From JAKZSU01 sp047517485 (lineage in GTDB: Bacteria > Pseudomonadota > Alphaproteobacteria > UBA7887): a stretch of DNA of 5,747 nt. Below the pieces are notes generated by a model that was not told where the DNA came from, made no database searches, and was given only the letters and a program-made list of their open reading frames with translations. Position numbers and translations under genes: made by a program. The stretch's first letter is position 1. The number at the start of each line of letters is the position of its first letter. The stretch covers positions 1-5,747 of the forward strand of contig JAKZSU010000235.1 in assembly GCA_047517485.1 (NCBI GenBank), written 5' to 3'. Positions 1 to 5,612 of this stretch are shown here, in pieces.

Positions 1-108
1 GCTCGTGGCCTGCTTTTCTTCCGACTGCTCCAGCAGGCGGTGCAGCACGAGCCGGTCCCCTACAAGGGCCTAGTCGGCGGTCATCGCAGCCTCGGAAACC
101 AAATGTAG
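1..108 (+). CDS. C-terminal end of an unidentified protein, possibly a transposase (cut by window edge)
   Basis: Frame 1 is open from the left edge to a TAG at 106-108 and gives about 35 residues. It contains LLFFRLLQQAVQ followed by EPVPYKGLVGG. Third codon positions are mostly G or C, as expected for a coding region in this genome. The motif reminds me of the tails of some transposases, but I cannot assign a family. In support of a mobile-element reading, the stop is followed by about 30 bases containing repeats and then abruptly by the interior of an SDR gene. The opposite strand also has an open stretch here (containing LVLHRLLEQSEEKQ, reading out of the window), so the coding strand is not certain. 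The part left of the window would decide the identity. Confidence 0.38.
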   Translation, partial: ARGLLFFRLLQQAVQHEPVPYKGLVGGHRSLGNQM

Positions 109-112
109 GGGA
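56..112. repeat. 9-bp inverted repeat near the putative element end
   Basis: TCCCCTACA at 56-64 is exactly complementary to TGTAGGGGA at 104-112, with 39 bases between. The right arm covers the TAG stop of the upstream reading frame. GGATAC occurs at 110-115 and again at 127-132, in the same orientation 17 bases apart. Such short repeats are common at insertion-sequence ends, where transposase binds. Here they lie directly before the point where SDR homology begins. The repeats are read directly from the sequence; their role is inferred. Confidence 0.4.
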
Positions 113-146
113 TACAAGAGCGAAGTGGATACCCAGTTTACCGATT

Positions 147-545
147 ATGGAGGCCCAGGGCAGCGGGGCGATCGTCAACCTGTCTTCGGTCGCGGGAATG
201 CGATTTATCGACCGGCCGCTGGCGTCGTACCAGGCGGCCAAGGCCGGCCTGGTTCAGTTCAGCCGGGCGCTGGGAGTCGAATATGCGCCTAAGGGCATAC
301 GCTGCAATTGCGTCGTTCCGGGACTGATGGACACGCCGCTGGTGCGTCATCGGCTGATCGACAAGGAGTATCCCGAGAAAGCCGAGGCGGTGCTCGCCCG
401 GCGCCACGCCTTGAGCCCGATGGGTCACATGGGCGATGCGTGGGACGTCGCCTATGCCGCGCTTTATCTCGCTTCCGACGAGGCCAGATACGTCACCGCC
501 ACCGAAATCGTAGTCGACGGCGGACTCACCGCGCAGTGCGGATAG
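147..545 (+). pseudogene. Short-chain dehydrogenase/reductase, C-terminal fragment lacking the cofactor-binding half
   Basis: The frame from ATG 147 gives 132 residues that match the second half of a classical SDR. The catalytic serine region is GAIVNLSSVAG (residues 8-17), the YxxxK active site is Y28-K32, and VVPG at about 56-59 precedes the substrate loop. The usual ending EIVVDGGLTA is at about 120-129. A complete SDR has about 250 residues and begins with a TGxxxGIG nucleotide-binding motif and an NAG motif; neither is present. SDR-like sequence starts slightly upstream, at LPIM (138-149), and in-frame sequence before that does not resemble an SDR. There is no Shine-Dalgarno sequence before ATG 147. 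I infer that the gene lost its 5' half to the neighbouring element and is inactive, because NAD(P) cannot bind. Its end overlaps the opposing MoaD-like gene by 20 bases. The substrate is unknown. Confidence 0.8.
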
Positions 546-792
546 CGCCGCCGCCGAGTTTGGGAAGGACGAACACTTCGCTTTCGGGGCCGATTGGTTC
601 GAGATAGGGGTCTTGGAAGATTTCGCCGTCGATGGCGATTGCCATCTGATCCTCGATCATGGTGCCGAGGCCGGGATAGCGAAGTTCGAGGGCGCGAACG
701 ATTTCGCGAACGTTCGCGCCCTCGACTTCGATTTCGGTCTGTCCTGACGTGTATTGGGCGCTAATTCCGCTGGTCAGGACGACCCTTGGCAT
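526..792 (-). CDS. MoaD/ThiS-like sulfur-carrier protein
   Basis: This 88-residue protein looks like a small beta-grasp sulfur carrier of the MoaD/ThiS family. Typical elements are IEVEGANVREIVRALELRYPG (about 21-41), AIAIDGEI (51-58) and the closing strand with EVFVLPKLGGG (72-82). In the family the terminal Gly-Gly is adenylated by a MoeB/ThiF-type enzyme and converted to a thiocarboxylate, which donates sulfur, for example to make molybdopterin. Here six residues (AIRTAR) follow the GGG, so the Gly-Gly is not terminal. The gene starts 5 bases after the stop of the molybdopterin-binding large subunit and is probably the last gene of that operon. A GAGGG lies 12 bases before the ATG, a rather distant ribosome binding site. 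The last 20 bases overlap the SDR fragment on the other strand. A dedicated role in maturing the neighbouring molybdenum enzyme is inferred from position. Family assignment is fairly sure; function is not. Confidence 0.8.
   Translation of the reverse strand: MPRVVLTSGISAQYTSGQTEIEVEGANVREIVRALELRYPGLGTMIEDQMAIAIDGEIFQDPYLEPIGPESEVFVLPKLGGGAIRTAR
686..725. repeat. Perfect 15-bp inverted repeat (hairpin) inside the MoaD-like gene
   Basis: TCGAGGGCGCGAACG at 686-700 is exactly complementary to CGTTCGCGCCCTCGA at 711-725, with a 10-base loop (701-710) that itself contains the palindrome TTCGCGAA. Transcribed from the minus strand, this would form a very stable stem. It encodes ordinary family sequence (within VEGANVREIVRALE), so the protein is not visibly disturbed. 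Confidence 0.75.
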
Positions 793-797
793 TGCCG

Positions 798-3077
798 TCA
801 GGCGCCCTCGTTGGCGGCGCCGTTGGCGAGCGCGGCGAGGACTTTCGGCGGCGACATCGGCAGCTCGGTCAAGCGCTTGCCGGTGGCTTGGGCGATCGCG
901 TTGGCGACCGCCGCCATCGGCGGAATAATCGGCACTTCGCCGACCCCACGCACGCCAAAGGGATGGCGCGGATTGGGCACCTCGACAAGGACCGTGTCGA
1001 TCATCGGCAAATCGGACGCCACCGGGATGCGGTAATCGAGGAAACCGGCGTTCTCCAACAGTCCTTCATCGTTGTAGATGTATTCCTCGTTGAGCGCCCA
1101 GCCGATGCCTTGGGCAACCCCGCCCTGGAGCTGGCCCTCGACGTAGCCCGGATGAATCGCGCGGCCGACGTCTTGGACGGCGGTATAGCGCAAAATGGTG
1201 ACCCGGCCGGTCTCTCGATCGACCTCGACATCGCAGGTATGGGTGCCAAAACCGGGGCCCACGCCACGCGCGTTGATCGAGGCGTGACCATTGATCGGCC
1301 CGCCGGTCTTGCCCGACATGCCGGCGATCTGGGCCAGCGACAAGGGCTCGAACTCACCGGCATTGCTGCCGGCGGGTCGCGCCTCGCCATCGACCCATTC
1401 GACGGCGTCGGCGGAGATGTCCCAGACCTTGGCGGCACGCTTCTTGAGATCCTCGACCGCCGCCTCGGCCGCCTGCACCACCGCCATGCCGGTGGCGAAG
1501 GTGACACGGCTGCCGCCGGTGAGGAAGTTGTAGCCGATCGAGCTGGTGTCGGCGACGATCGGGCGCACTTTCTCGACGTCGATGCCGAGGACTTCGGCTG
1601 CCATGATCGCCATCGACGCCCGCGAGCCGCCGATATCCGGATTGCCGGAAATCACCGTCGCCGTACCGTCCTCGCCAATGTGTATCGCGGCGCTGGATTC
1701 GCCGCCAATGTTGAACCAGAAACCGGAGGCGACGCCCCTGCCCTGATTGGGACCCAAGGGCTCGGAGTAATTCGCATGCGCCTTGGCGGCCTCGAGGGTC
1801 TCGACATATCCGATGGGACCGAATTTCGGCCCATACGCGGCCTGAGTCCCTTCGCGCGCGGCATTTTTCAAGCGCATTTCGATCGGATCGATGCCGAGCT
1901 TGCCGGCGATCTCGCTGACGATGCTCTCAACGGCATACTCGGATATCGGCGCGCCGGGCGCCCGATAGGCGGCGACCTTCGGCCGATTGGTCACCACGTC
2001 GTAGCCGGTGATCTTGACGTTTTCCAGATCGTACGGCCCAAACGCGCACATACAGCCCGGCCCAATCGGCGAGCCGGCGAAGGCGCCGGCTTGGTACATC
2101 AGGGTCGCTTCACCGGCGACGATCCGGCCATCGTTGGTCGCGCCAATTTTGATTTTCGCGAACGCGCCGGAGGTCGGGCCCGATGCCTTGAAGACTTCCT
2201 CGCGATTCATCACCATGCGCACCGGCCGTCCGGCCAATTGCGACATCCGCACCGCCAACGGTTCGAGATAGACCACGGTCTTGCCGCCGAACCCGCCGCC
2301 GATCTCGGCCGGAGTCACGCGAATCTGCGCGACTTCCAAGGCGAGAACCTTGGCGACGTAGCCACGCACCATGAACTGGCCCTGGCTCGAACACCAAATC
2401 TGTATCTGGCCATCCTCGGCGGAGTCGGCGACCACCGCATGGGGCTCGATATACCCTTGATGCACCGCCGCGGTGGTAAACTCGCGCTCGACGATGACAT
2501 CGGCCTGGGCAAATCCGGCGTCGATATCGCCAAGCGCGAAATCGACCCGCTTGGCGACGTTGGACGCCTTCTCGGGCGCCGGGGTGACGCCTTGGGTGAT
2601 CATCGTGTCGTGCAGGACCGGCGCATCGTCCGCCATCGCCTCGATGACGTCGATGACGTGCGGCAGAACTTCATAATTCACATCGATCAGATCGAGCGCC
2701 TCGCGCGCCGCGGCCTCGCTGGTCGCGGCAACCGCCGCCACGGCATGGCCTTCATAAAGCGCCTTTTCACGGGCCAGAACGTTGCGGCACATGTCGGCAT
2801 AATCGGGCTGGCCTTCGCCGACCGGCTCGCCATCGGGCGGCGCCGGCAAATCGGCGCCGGTAATCACCGCCTTGACGCCGACCAGGGCCTCCGCCTTCGA
2901 CGTGTCGATCGAAATGATCCGCGCGTGGGCATGGGGGCTGCGCAAGACCTTGCCGGTCAACATTCCCGGCAGCGCAAAATCGGCGCCGAAGCGGGCGCGC
3001 CCGGTTACCTTGTCGACGCCATCGGGGCGGATCGTGCGTTTACCGACCCATTTGAACTCTTGTGTTTCGGCACCCAT
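798..3077 (-). CDS. Xanthine dehydrogenase-family molybdopterin-binding large subunit (CoxL/CutL-like)
   Basis: This is the catalytic subunit (759 residues) of a three-subunit molybdenum hydroxylase. It would bind a molybdopterin cofactor and hydroxylate a substrate with oxygen from water. The N-terminal a/b-hammerhead domain covers about 18-130 (DKVTGRARFGADF, LRSPHAHARI). Mo-cofactor signatures follow: GGGFGGK (260-266), AYRAPG (370-375), and GVGE with the expected catalytic Glu at 714. The length is usual for the family (about 750-800). Residues 370-375 differ from the AYxCSFR loop of true CO dehydrogenase CoxL, so CO is an unlikely substrate; an aldehyde, aromatic or heterocyclic compound is possible. 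The ATG at 3077 has GAGGAG 7 bases upstream and lies 2 bases after the small-subunit stop. There is no signal peptide, so the enzyme is probably cytoplasmic. The gene appears intact. Confidence 0.93.
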   Translation of the reverse strand: MGAETQEFKWVGKRTIRPDGVDKVTGRARFGADFALPGMLTGKVLRSPHAHARIISIDTSKAEALVGVKAVITGADLPAPPDGEPVGEGQPDYADMCRNVLAREKALYEGHAVAAVAATSEAAAREALDLIDVNYEVLPHVIDVIEAMADDAPVLHDTMITQGVTPAPEKASNVAKRVDFALGDIDAGFAQADVIVEREFTTAAVHQGYIEPHAVVADSAEDGQIQIWCSSQGQFMVRGYVAKVLALEVAQIRVTPAEIGGGFGGKTVVYLEPLAVRMSQLAGRPVRMVMNREEVFKASGPTSGAFAKIKIGATNDGRIVAGEATLMYQAGAFAGSPIGPGCMCAFGPYDLENVKITGYDVVTNRPKVAAYRAPGAPISEYAVESIVSEIAGKLGIDPIEMRLKNAAREGTQAAYGPKFGPIGYVETLEAAKAHANYSEPLGPNQGRGVASGFWFNIGGESSAAIHIGEDGTATVISGNPDIGGSRASMAIMAAEVLGIDVEKVRPIVADTSSIGYNFLTGGSRVTFATGMAVVQAAEAAVEDLKKRAAKVWDISADAVEWVDGEARPAGSNAGEFEPLSLAQIAGMSGKTGGPINGHASINARGVGPGFGTHTCDVEVDRETGRVTILRYTAVQDVGRAIHPGYVEGQLQGGVAQGIGWALNEEYIYNDEGLLENAGFLDYRIPVASDLPMIDTVLVEVPNPRHPFGVRGVGEVPIIPPMAAVANAIAQATGKRLTELPMSPPKVLAALANGAANEGA

Positions 3078-3090
3078 GGTCAGGCTCCTC
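3078..3090 (-). promoter_or_regulatory. Ribosome binding site of the large subunit
   Basis: GAGGAG (3085-3090 on the minus strand) stands 7 bases before ATG 3077 and lies inside the last codons of the small-subunit gene. It supports this start and suggests coupled translation. Confidence 0.7.
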
Positions 3091-3556
3091 TCATATCGGC
3101 CGCGGTATCCATCACCGCGCGAACGATTTTGTCATAACCGGTGCAGCGACAAAGATTACCCGCCAACCAATAGCGAACCTCGGTCTCGGTCGGGTTGGTG
3201 TTGGTTTCCAGCAGGGATTTTGCCGCGACCAGGAAGCCGGGGGTGCAGAAGCCGCATTGCAAGGCCGCTTCCTCGAGGAATTTTTGCTGCAAGGGATGAA
3301 GTTGCTCGCCGTTTGCCATGCCCTCGATGGTTTCGACCGCGTGTCCCTCGGCCTCGACGCCGAGCACCAGGCACGAACACACCAGACGTCCGTCGATGGT
3401 GACGGTGCAGGCGCCGCAATCGCCCGAGGAACAGCCTTCCTTGGTGCCGGTAAGACGCAGCTCGTCGCGCAAAACGTCGAGCAGCGTGTCTTCGACATTA
3501 CAGAGGAATTCGGCGGGCTCGCCGTTGATCGTCGTGGTTACGTGATGCTTAGCCAT
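3080..3556 (-). CDS. [2Fe-2S] small subunit of molybdenum hydroxylase (CoxS-like)
   Basis: This 158-residue electron-transfer subunit carries two [2Fe-2S] clusters. The N-terminal ferredoxin-like domain has C42, C47, C50 and C62 in the pattern GCSSGDCGAC...SC. The C-terminal helical domain has CGFCTPG (C101, C104) and CRCTGY (C136, C138). All eight cysteines are present and the length is normal for the family (about 150-165), so the protein should be functional. Its clusters would carry electrons from the Mo site of the large subunit to FAD in the medium subunit. I chose ATG 3556 because it overlaps the upstream gene's stop by one base (TGATG) and has AAGGAG 6 bases before it. The same frame is open further upstream to 4252, but that stretch lies antisense or out of frame to the FAD gene and is not homologous. 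The overlap suggests translational coupling. Confidence 0.95.
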   Translation of the reverse strand: MAKHHVTTTINGEPAEFLCNVEDTLLDVLRDELRLTGTKEGCSSGDCGACTVTIDGRLVCSCLVLGVEAEGHAVETIEGMANGEQLHPLQQKFLEEAALQCGFCTPGFLVAAKSLLETNTNPTETEVRYWLAGNLCRCTGYDKIVRAVMDTAADMRGA

Positions 3557-4422
3557 CAGTTGCTCCTTGCGCGGTCGGCCGCGATAACGGCGGCGCGCGT
3601 TGCCAGCACGCCGGCGACCTTGATTCTGTATTCCACCGTGCCCCGTTTGTCGTCGATCGGATTGCACGCGGCACTGGCCGCCGCCGCCACGGTTTCGAGC
3701 GCGGAGTCCTCGAGCTTGGATCCGATCAGCGCCGCCGCCGCGTCGGGCACGACAACCGCGGTCGGTGCGACCGCGCCGAGGACGACACACGCGTCGGTGC
3801 AGGTGCCACCATCGTCGAGGGTGAGATTGACCGCGGCGCCGACCACCGCGATGTCCATCTCGGTACGCGGAATGAAACGGAGGTAGGCGTCGCTCGATTT
3901 TGCCGGCCGGGCGGGAAGCCGAAACGCGACAACCAACTCGCCATTCGCGAGCGAGGTTTGTCCGGGGCCGGTGACAATCGAAGCGACATCGGCTTCGCGG
4001 CGCCCGGCCGGCCCGGCGATGAGCGCCACCGCGCCACCGGCGATGAGCGCCGGCACGCTGTCGGCGGCTGGCGAGCCATTGCACAAATTGCCGCCCAGCG
4101 ACGCGCGACTCTGAATCTGGGTGGAGCCGACAAGTTCCAAGCCTTCGACCACCCCCGGCCACGCGGCCTTGAGCGCGGCGTGTTCGCCGAGCTCCGCGCC
4201 ACTCGCGGCGGCGCCGACGACAAAGCCACCGTCGCTCTGCTCGATCGAGCACATTTCGGCGATTTGCTTGACGTCCACAATCAGGCCGGGCCGGCGCAAA
4301 CCGGCCCGCATCTGGACCAAAAGATCCGTTCCTCCGGCTAAAACCCGACCGTCTTCGGAGTCGGCCAAGAGCGCTACCACGGCATCGATCGAGCCCGGTG
4401 CCTCGTATTGGATTACTTTCAT
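3556..4422 (-). CDS. FAD-binding medium subunit of molybdenum hydroxylase (CoxM-like)
   Basis: This 288-residue protein is the flavin subunit and would pass electrons from the [2Fe-2S] subunit to an unknown acceptor. The two FAD-binding signatures are present: LAGGTDLL (about 28-35) and LGGNLCNGSPAAD (109-121). The C-terminal CO-dehydrogenase flavoprotein domain begins around SSDAYLRFIPRTEMD (176-190) and ends near residue 288. The length is normal. The frame is open to an ATG at 4512, but those 30 extra residues (MTAGWRKPAG...) do not resemble the family, whereas MKVIQYEAPGS from 4422 is a typical N-terminus with purine-rich AAAGAGAAG just before it. It is the first gene of the operon, and its stop shares one base with the start of the small-subunit gene. 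An in-frame 24-base repeat near 4013-4051 encodes two ALIAG units. Confidence 0.93.
   Translation of the reverse strand: MKVIQYEAPGSIDAVVALLADSEDGRVLAGGTDLLVQMRAGLRRPGLIVDVKQIAEMCSIEQSDGGFVVGAAASGAELGEHAALKAAWPGVVEGLELVGSTQIQSRASLGGNLCNGSPAADSVPALIAGGAVALIAGPAGRREADVASIVTGPGQTSLANGELVVAFRLPARPAKSSDAYLRFIPRTEMDIAVVGAAVNLTLDDGGTCTDACVVLGAVAPTAVVVPDAAAALIGSKLEDSALETVAAAASAACNPIDDKRGTVEYRIKVAGVLATRAAVIAADRARSN
3557..3568 (-). promoter_or_regulatory. Ribosome binding site of the [2Fe-2S] subunit
   Basis: AAGGAG (3563-3568, minus strand) lies 6 bases before ATG 3556, within the end of the FAD-subunit gene. It decides the start within a much longer open frame. Confidence 0.75.
4013..4051. repeat. 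Direct repeat of 15 bp with a 24-bp period inside the FAD-subunit gene
   Basis: CCGGCGATGAGCGCC occurs at 4013-4027 and 4037-4051. The 24-base period equals eight codons and yields two copies of ALIAG in the protein. It looks like a small in-frame duplication or convergent Ala-Gly codons. Confidence 0.5.
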
Positions 4423-4538
4423 TGCTTCTCTTTGTTGCCTGTTCAGCTGTGCGAATTCTCTCCAGCCCGTGGGTTTAGCAAGGCCGGCGGGTTTTCGCCA
4501 CCCCGCAGTCATGTCAGACGTTCATGGCGGCCATGATT
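4423..4538 (-). promoter_or_regulatory. Leader of the molybdenum hydroxylase operon, with a palindrome CATGGC-G-GCCATG
   Basis: These 116 bases separate the FAD-subunit start from the palindromic element, so the operon promoter is expected here or inside that element. CATGGC (4523-4528) and GCCATG (4530-4535) form a perfect 13-base palindrome around one G and could be an operator. On the minus strand TTGCTA followed 15 bases later by GAGAAT is a poor sigma70-like candidate. I see no riboswitch fold that I recognise. Confidence 0.3.
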
Positions 4539-4805
4539 TAGAGCCTTTGATGTTTAGTTGGAAGCGGTTTGATGGACCAAATTGGCTTTTCGGGGTGGCG
4601 CGGCGCGACGGGCGATGTGTGTGCATTGGCCGAGCGTCGCAACGCACCCGAAATGGCAAGGTGTCCCACCGCAGGCCGCGCTCCCGCGGCCCGTGGCGTC
4701 GTTACGCGGCTTAGCGTGCGCACACACATCGCGCGGCGCCGCGCGCCTAGCCAGGGGCTGCGGGATCGCGGTCAAACCGTTTCCAACTAAACATCAAAGG
4801 CTCTA
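4539..4805. mobile_element. 267-bp palindromic MITE-like element with 34-bp terminal inverted repeats
   Basis: The left end (4539-4572) and right end (4772-4805) are inverted copies that match at 33 of 34 positions, differing at 4564. They begin TAGAGCCTTTGATG and end with the complement. The outermost TA on each side fits the TA target duplication of IS630/Tc1-type elements. A second pair, GCGATGTGTGTGC at 4612-4624 and its complement at 4720-4732, lies exactly 73 bases from each end. Near the centre GGCCGCG (4674-4680) pairs with CGCGGCC (4685-4691) around a 4-base loop. Nearly the whole element can therefore fold into one long hairpin. It encodes no transposase; short open frames on both strands end in the same residues (PTKHQRL) only because the ends are inverted copies. 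It probably moves with a transposase encoded elsewhere (inference). It lies 14 bases past the chaC stop. Confidence 0.85.
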
Positions 4806-4819
4806 GGCGCCAAATCGGA

Positions 4820-5383
4820 TCAGATGCCGCCGCCAGCCTCGATTATGCCGGTTTGACGCTCGATCTCGAGCAAAAGCTCGTGCGCGCGCTCATCGACCAG
4901 CTCCATCGACTCGAGTTGGCGCACCGTATTGATGAGGTAATCGCGATTGAGGCCGCTCACGCCTTGCGCGTCCATGATCATCGTCGCGGACCGCCGCAAG
5001 CCGATATCTCCGGCATAGAGCGGGTGGTCGGGATCGGCGACATAGGTATACGCGAGGACCTCGTCGCCATTAACCACAAGCGGCAGCGTTTTCGCGACAT
5101 AGGCGTAGTGGCCGAGCTCGCGCTCGTCGAGATAGGAGACCACCGCGTCGGCGCGTTCGGCCGCAACCCGCAAGGCCAGCCCACGACACGAGCCACCCTG
5201 GTCCAGGCCGAGAACCAGACCCGGGCGCTCGACGGTGCCGCGATGATGATGAGAGTACAGACAAAACGCTCGATGATAGCCGTCGAGCAGCGCCGGCGCG
5301 GACTCGATAAAGTCGAATCCGGGCCGCCACATCAGCGACCCATATCCAAAAATCCAAAGATCTTTGCCGTTGGAGCGGTTCAT
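4820..5383 (-). CDS. chaC: ChaC-like glutathione-specific gamma-glutamylcyclotransferase
   Basis: This 187-residue cytoplasmic enzyme is expected to cleave glutathione into 5-oxoproline and Cys-Gly. The family fold is shown by the substrate-binding loop FGYGSLMW (12-19), followed by GYHRAFCLYS (35-44), the segment GLVLGLDQGGSCRGLALRV (55-73) and YLDEREL (84-90). That last motif carries the conserved glutamate expected to act as the catalytic acid/base. YTYVADPDHPLYAG (112-125) is also typical. The length fits bacterial ChaC. ATG 5383 is the first in-frame start that keeps the family N-terminus; the ribosome binding site before it (GAGCCCGAGA) is weak. A TATATT lies 31-36 bases upstream as a possible -10 box. 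The gene points toward the molybdenum operon but is separated from it by the MITE and 117 bases, so shared transcription is uncertain. I see no direct pathway link to the neighbours. Confidence 0.9.
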   Translation of the reverse strand: MNRSNGKDLWIFGYGSLMWRPGFDFIESAPALLDGYHRAFCLYSHHHRGTVERPGLVLGLDQGGSCRGLALRVAAERADAVVSYLDERELGHYAYVAKTLPLVVNGDEVLAYTYVADPDHPLYAGDIGLRRSATMIMDAQGVSGLNRDYLINTVRQLESMELVDERAHELLLEIERQTGIIEAGGGI

Positions 5384-5612
5384 GTCTCGGGCTCATGTAA
5401 AGCATTCGCGGTGAATATACGACCCAGTCCGGAGCGCTCGGGCTAAGCAACGAGCTTGTGTGCGGCCAAAAGGCGCGGCATTTACGATTCGACGCCCGGA
5501 GCTGGAGGCAGAGCAGCAGCAGATGGGGTGGATGGCTCCCGCTGCCGGCATCGCAGTGCCAAAGTGTGGTTTCCATCAAGGACCACGAGCAAGAGGATCC
5601 ATCCATCATCAC
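5384..5612. other. Intergenic region between chaC and the IS4 element
   Basis: I recognise no gene in these 229 bases. The chaC promoter should be here: on the minus strand TATATT (5414-5419) could be a -10 box, but there is no convincing -35 at the usual distance. Nearby, GCTCG (5436-5440) and CGAGC (5451-5455) can pair. A minus-strand frame from the IS boundary to a TAA at 5482-5484 reads with coding-like codons (WILLLVVLDGNHTLALRCR) and might be the tail of a gene interrupted by the IS, but I cannot match it to a family. Confidence 0.35.
5414..5419 (-). promoter_or_regulatory. Possible -10 box for chaC
   Basis: TATATT on the minus strand, centred about 33 bases before ATG 5383, is the only good -10-like hexamer near the gene. 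No matching -35 box is visible. Confidence 0.25.

Noticed and set aside
786..3137. A 783-codon open frame on the plus strand opposite the large subunit
   Set aside because: It is rich in Arg, Gly, Asp and His, shows no domain, and is a mirror of GC-rich codons in the real gene. The minus-strand product has complete family motifs.
3557..4252. N-terminal extension of the [2Fe-2S] subunit frame up to 4252
   Set aside because: The extension is an Arg-rich shadow of the FAD-subunit gene. The family N-terminus, the ribosome binding site and the TGATG overlap all mark 3556 as the start.
4287..4308. 8-bp GC inverted repeat CGGGCCGG/CCGGCCCG in the FAD-subunit gene
   Set aside because: It is short and made only of G and C within Arg-Gly-Pro codons, as expected by chance at this base composition.
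4423..4512. Upstream start at 4512 for the FAD subunit
   Set aside because: The 30 added residues do not resemble the family, and MKVIQYEAPGS from 4422 is a typical start.
4538..4806. Short open frames of 63-74 codons on both strands within the palindromic element
   Set aside because: They share the ending PTKHQRL only because the ends are inverted copies. None shows a ribosome binding site or protein family.
4853..5612. Long open frames overlapping chaC on either strand (4853-5446 plus, 5070-5612 minus)
   Set aside because: They are shadows of chaC and of intergenic sequence, without recognisable motifs.
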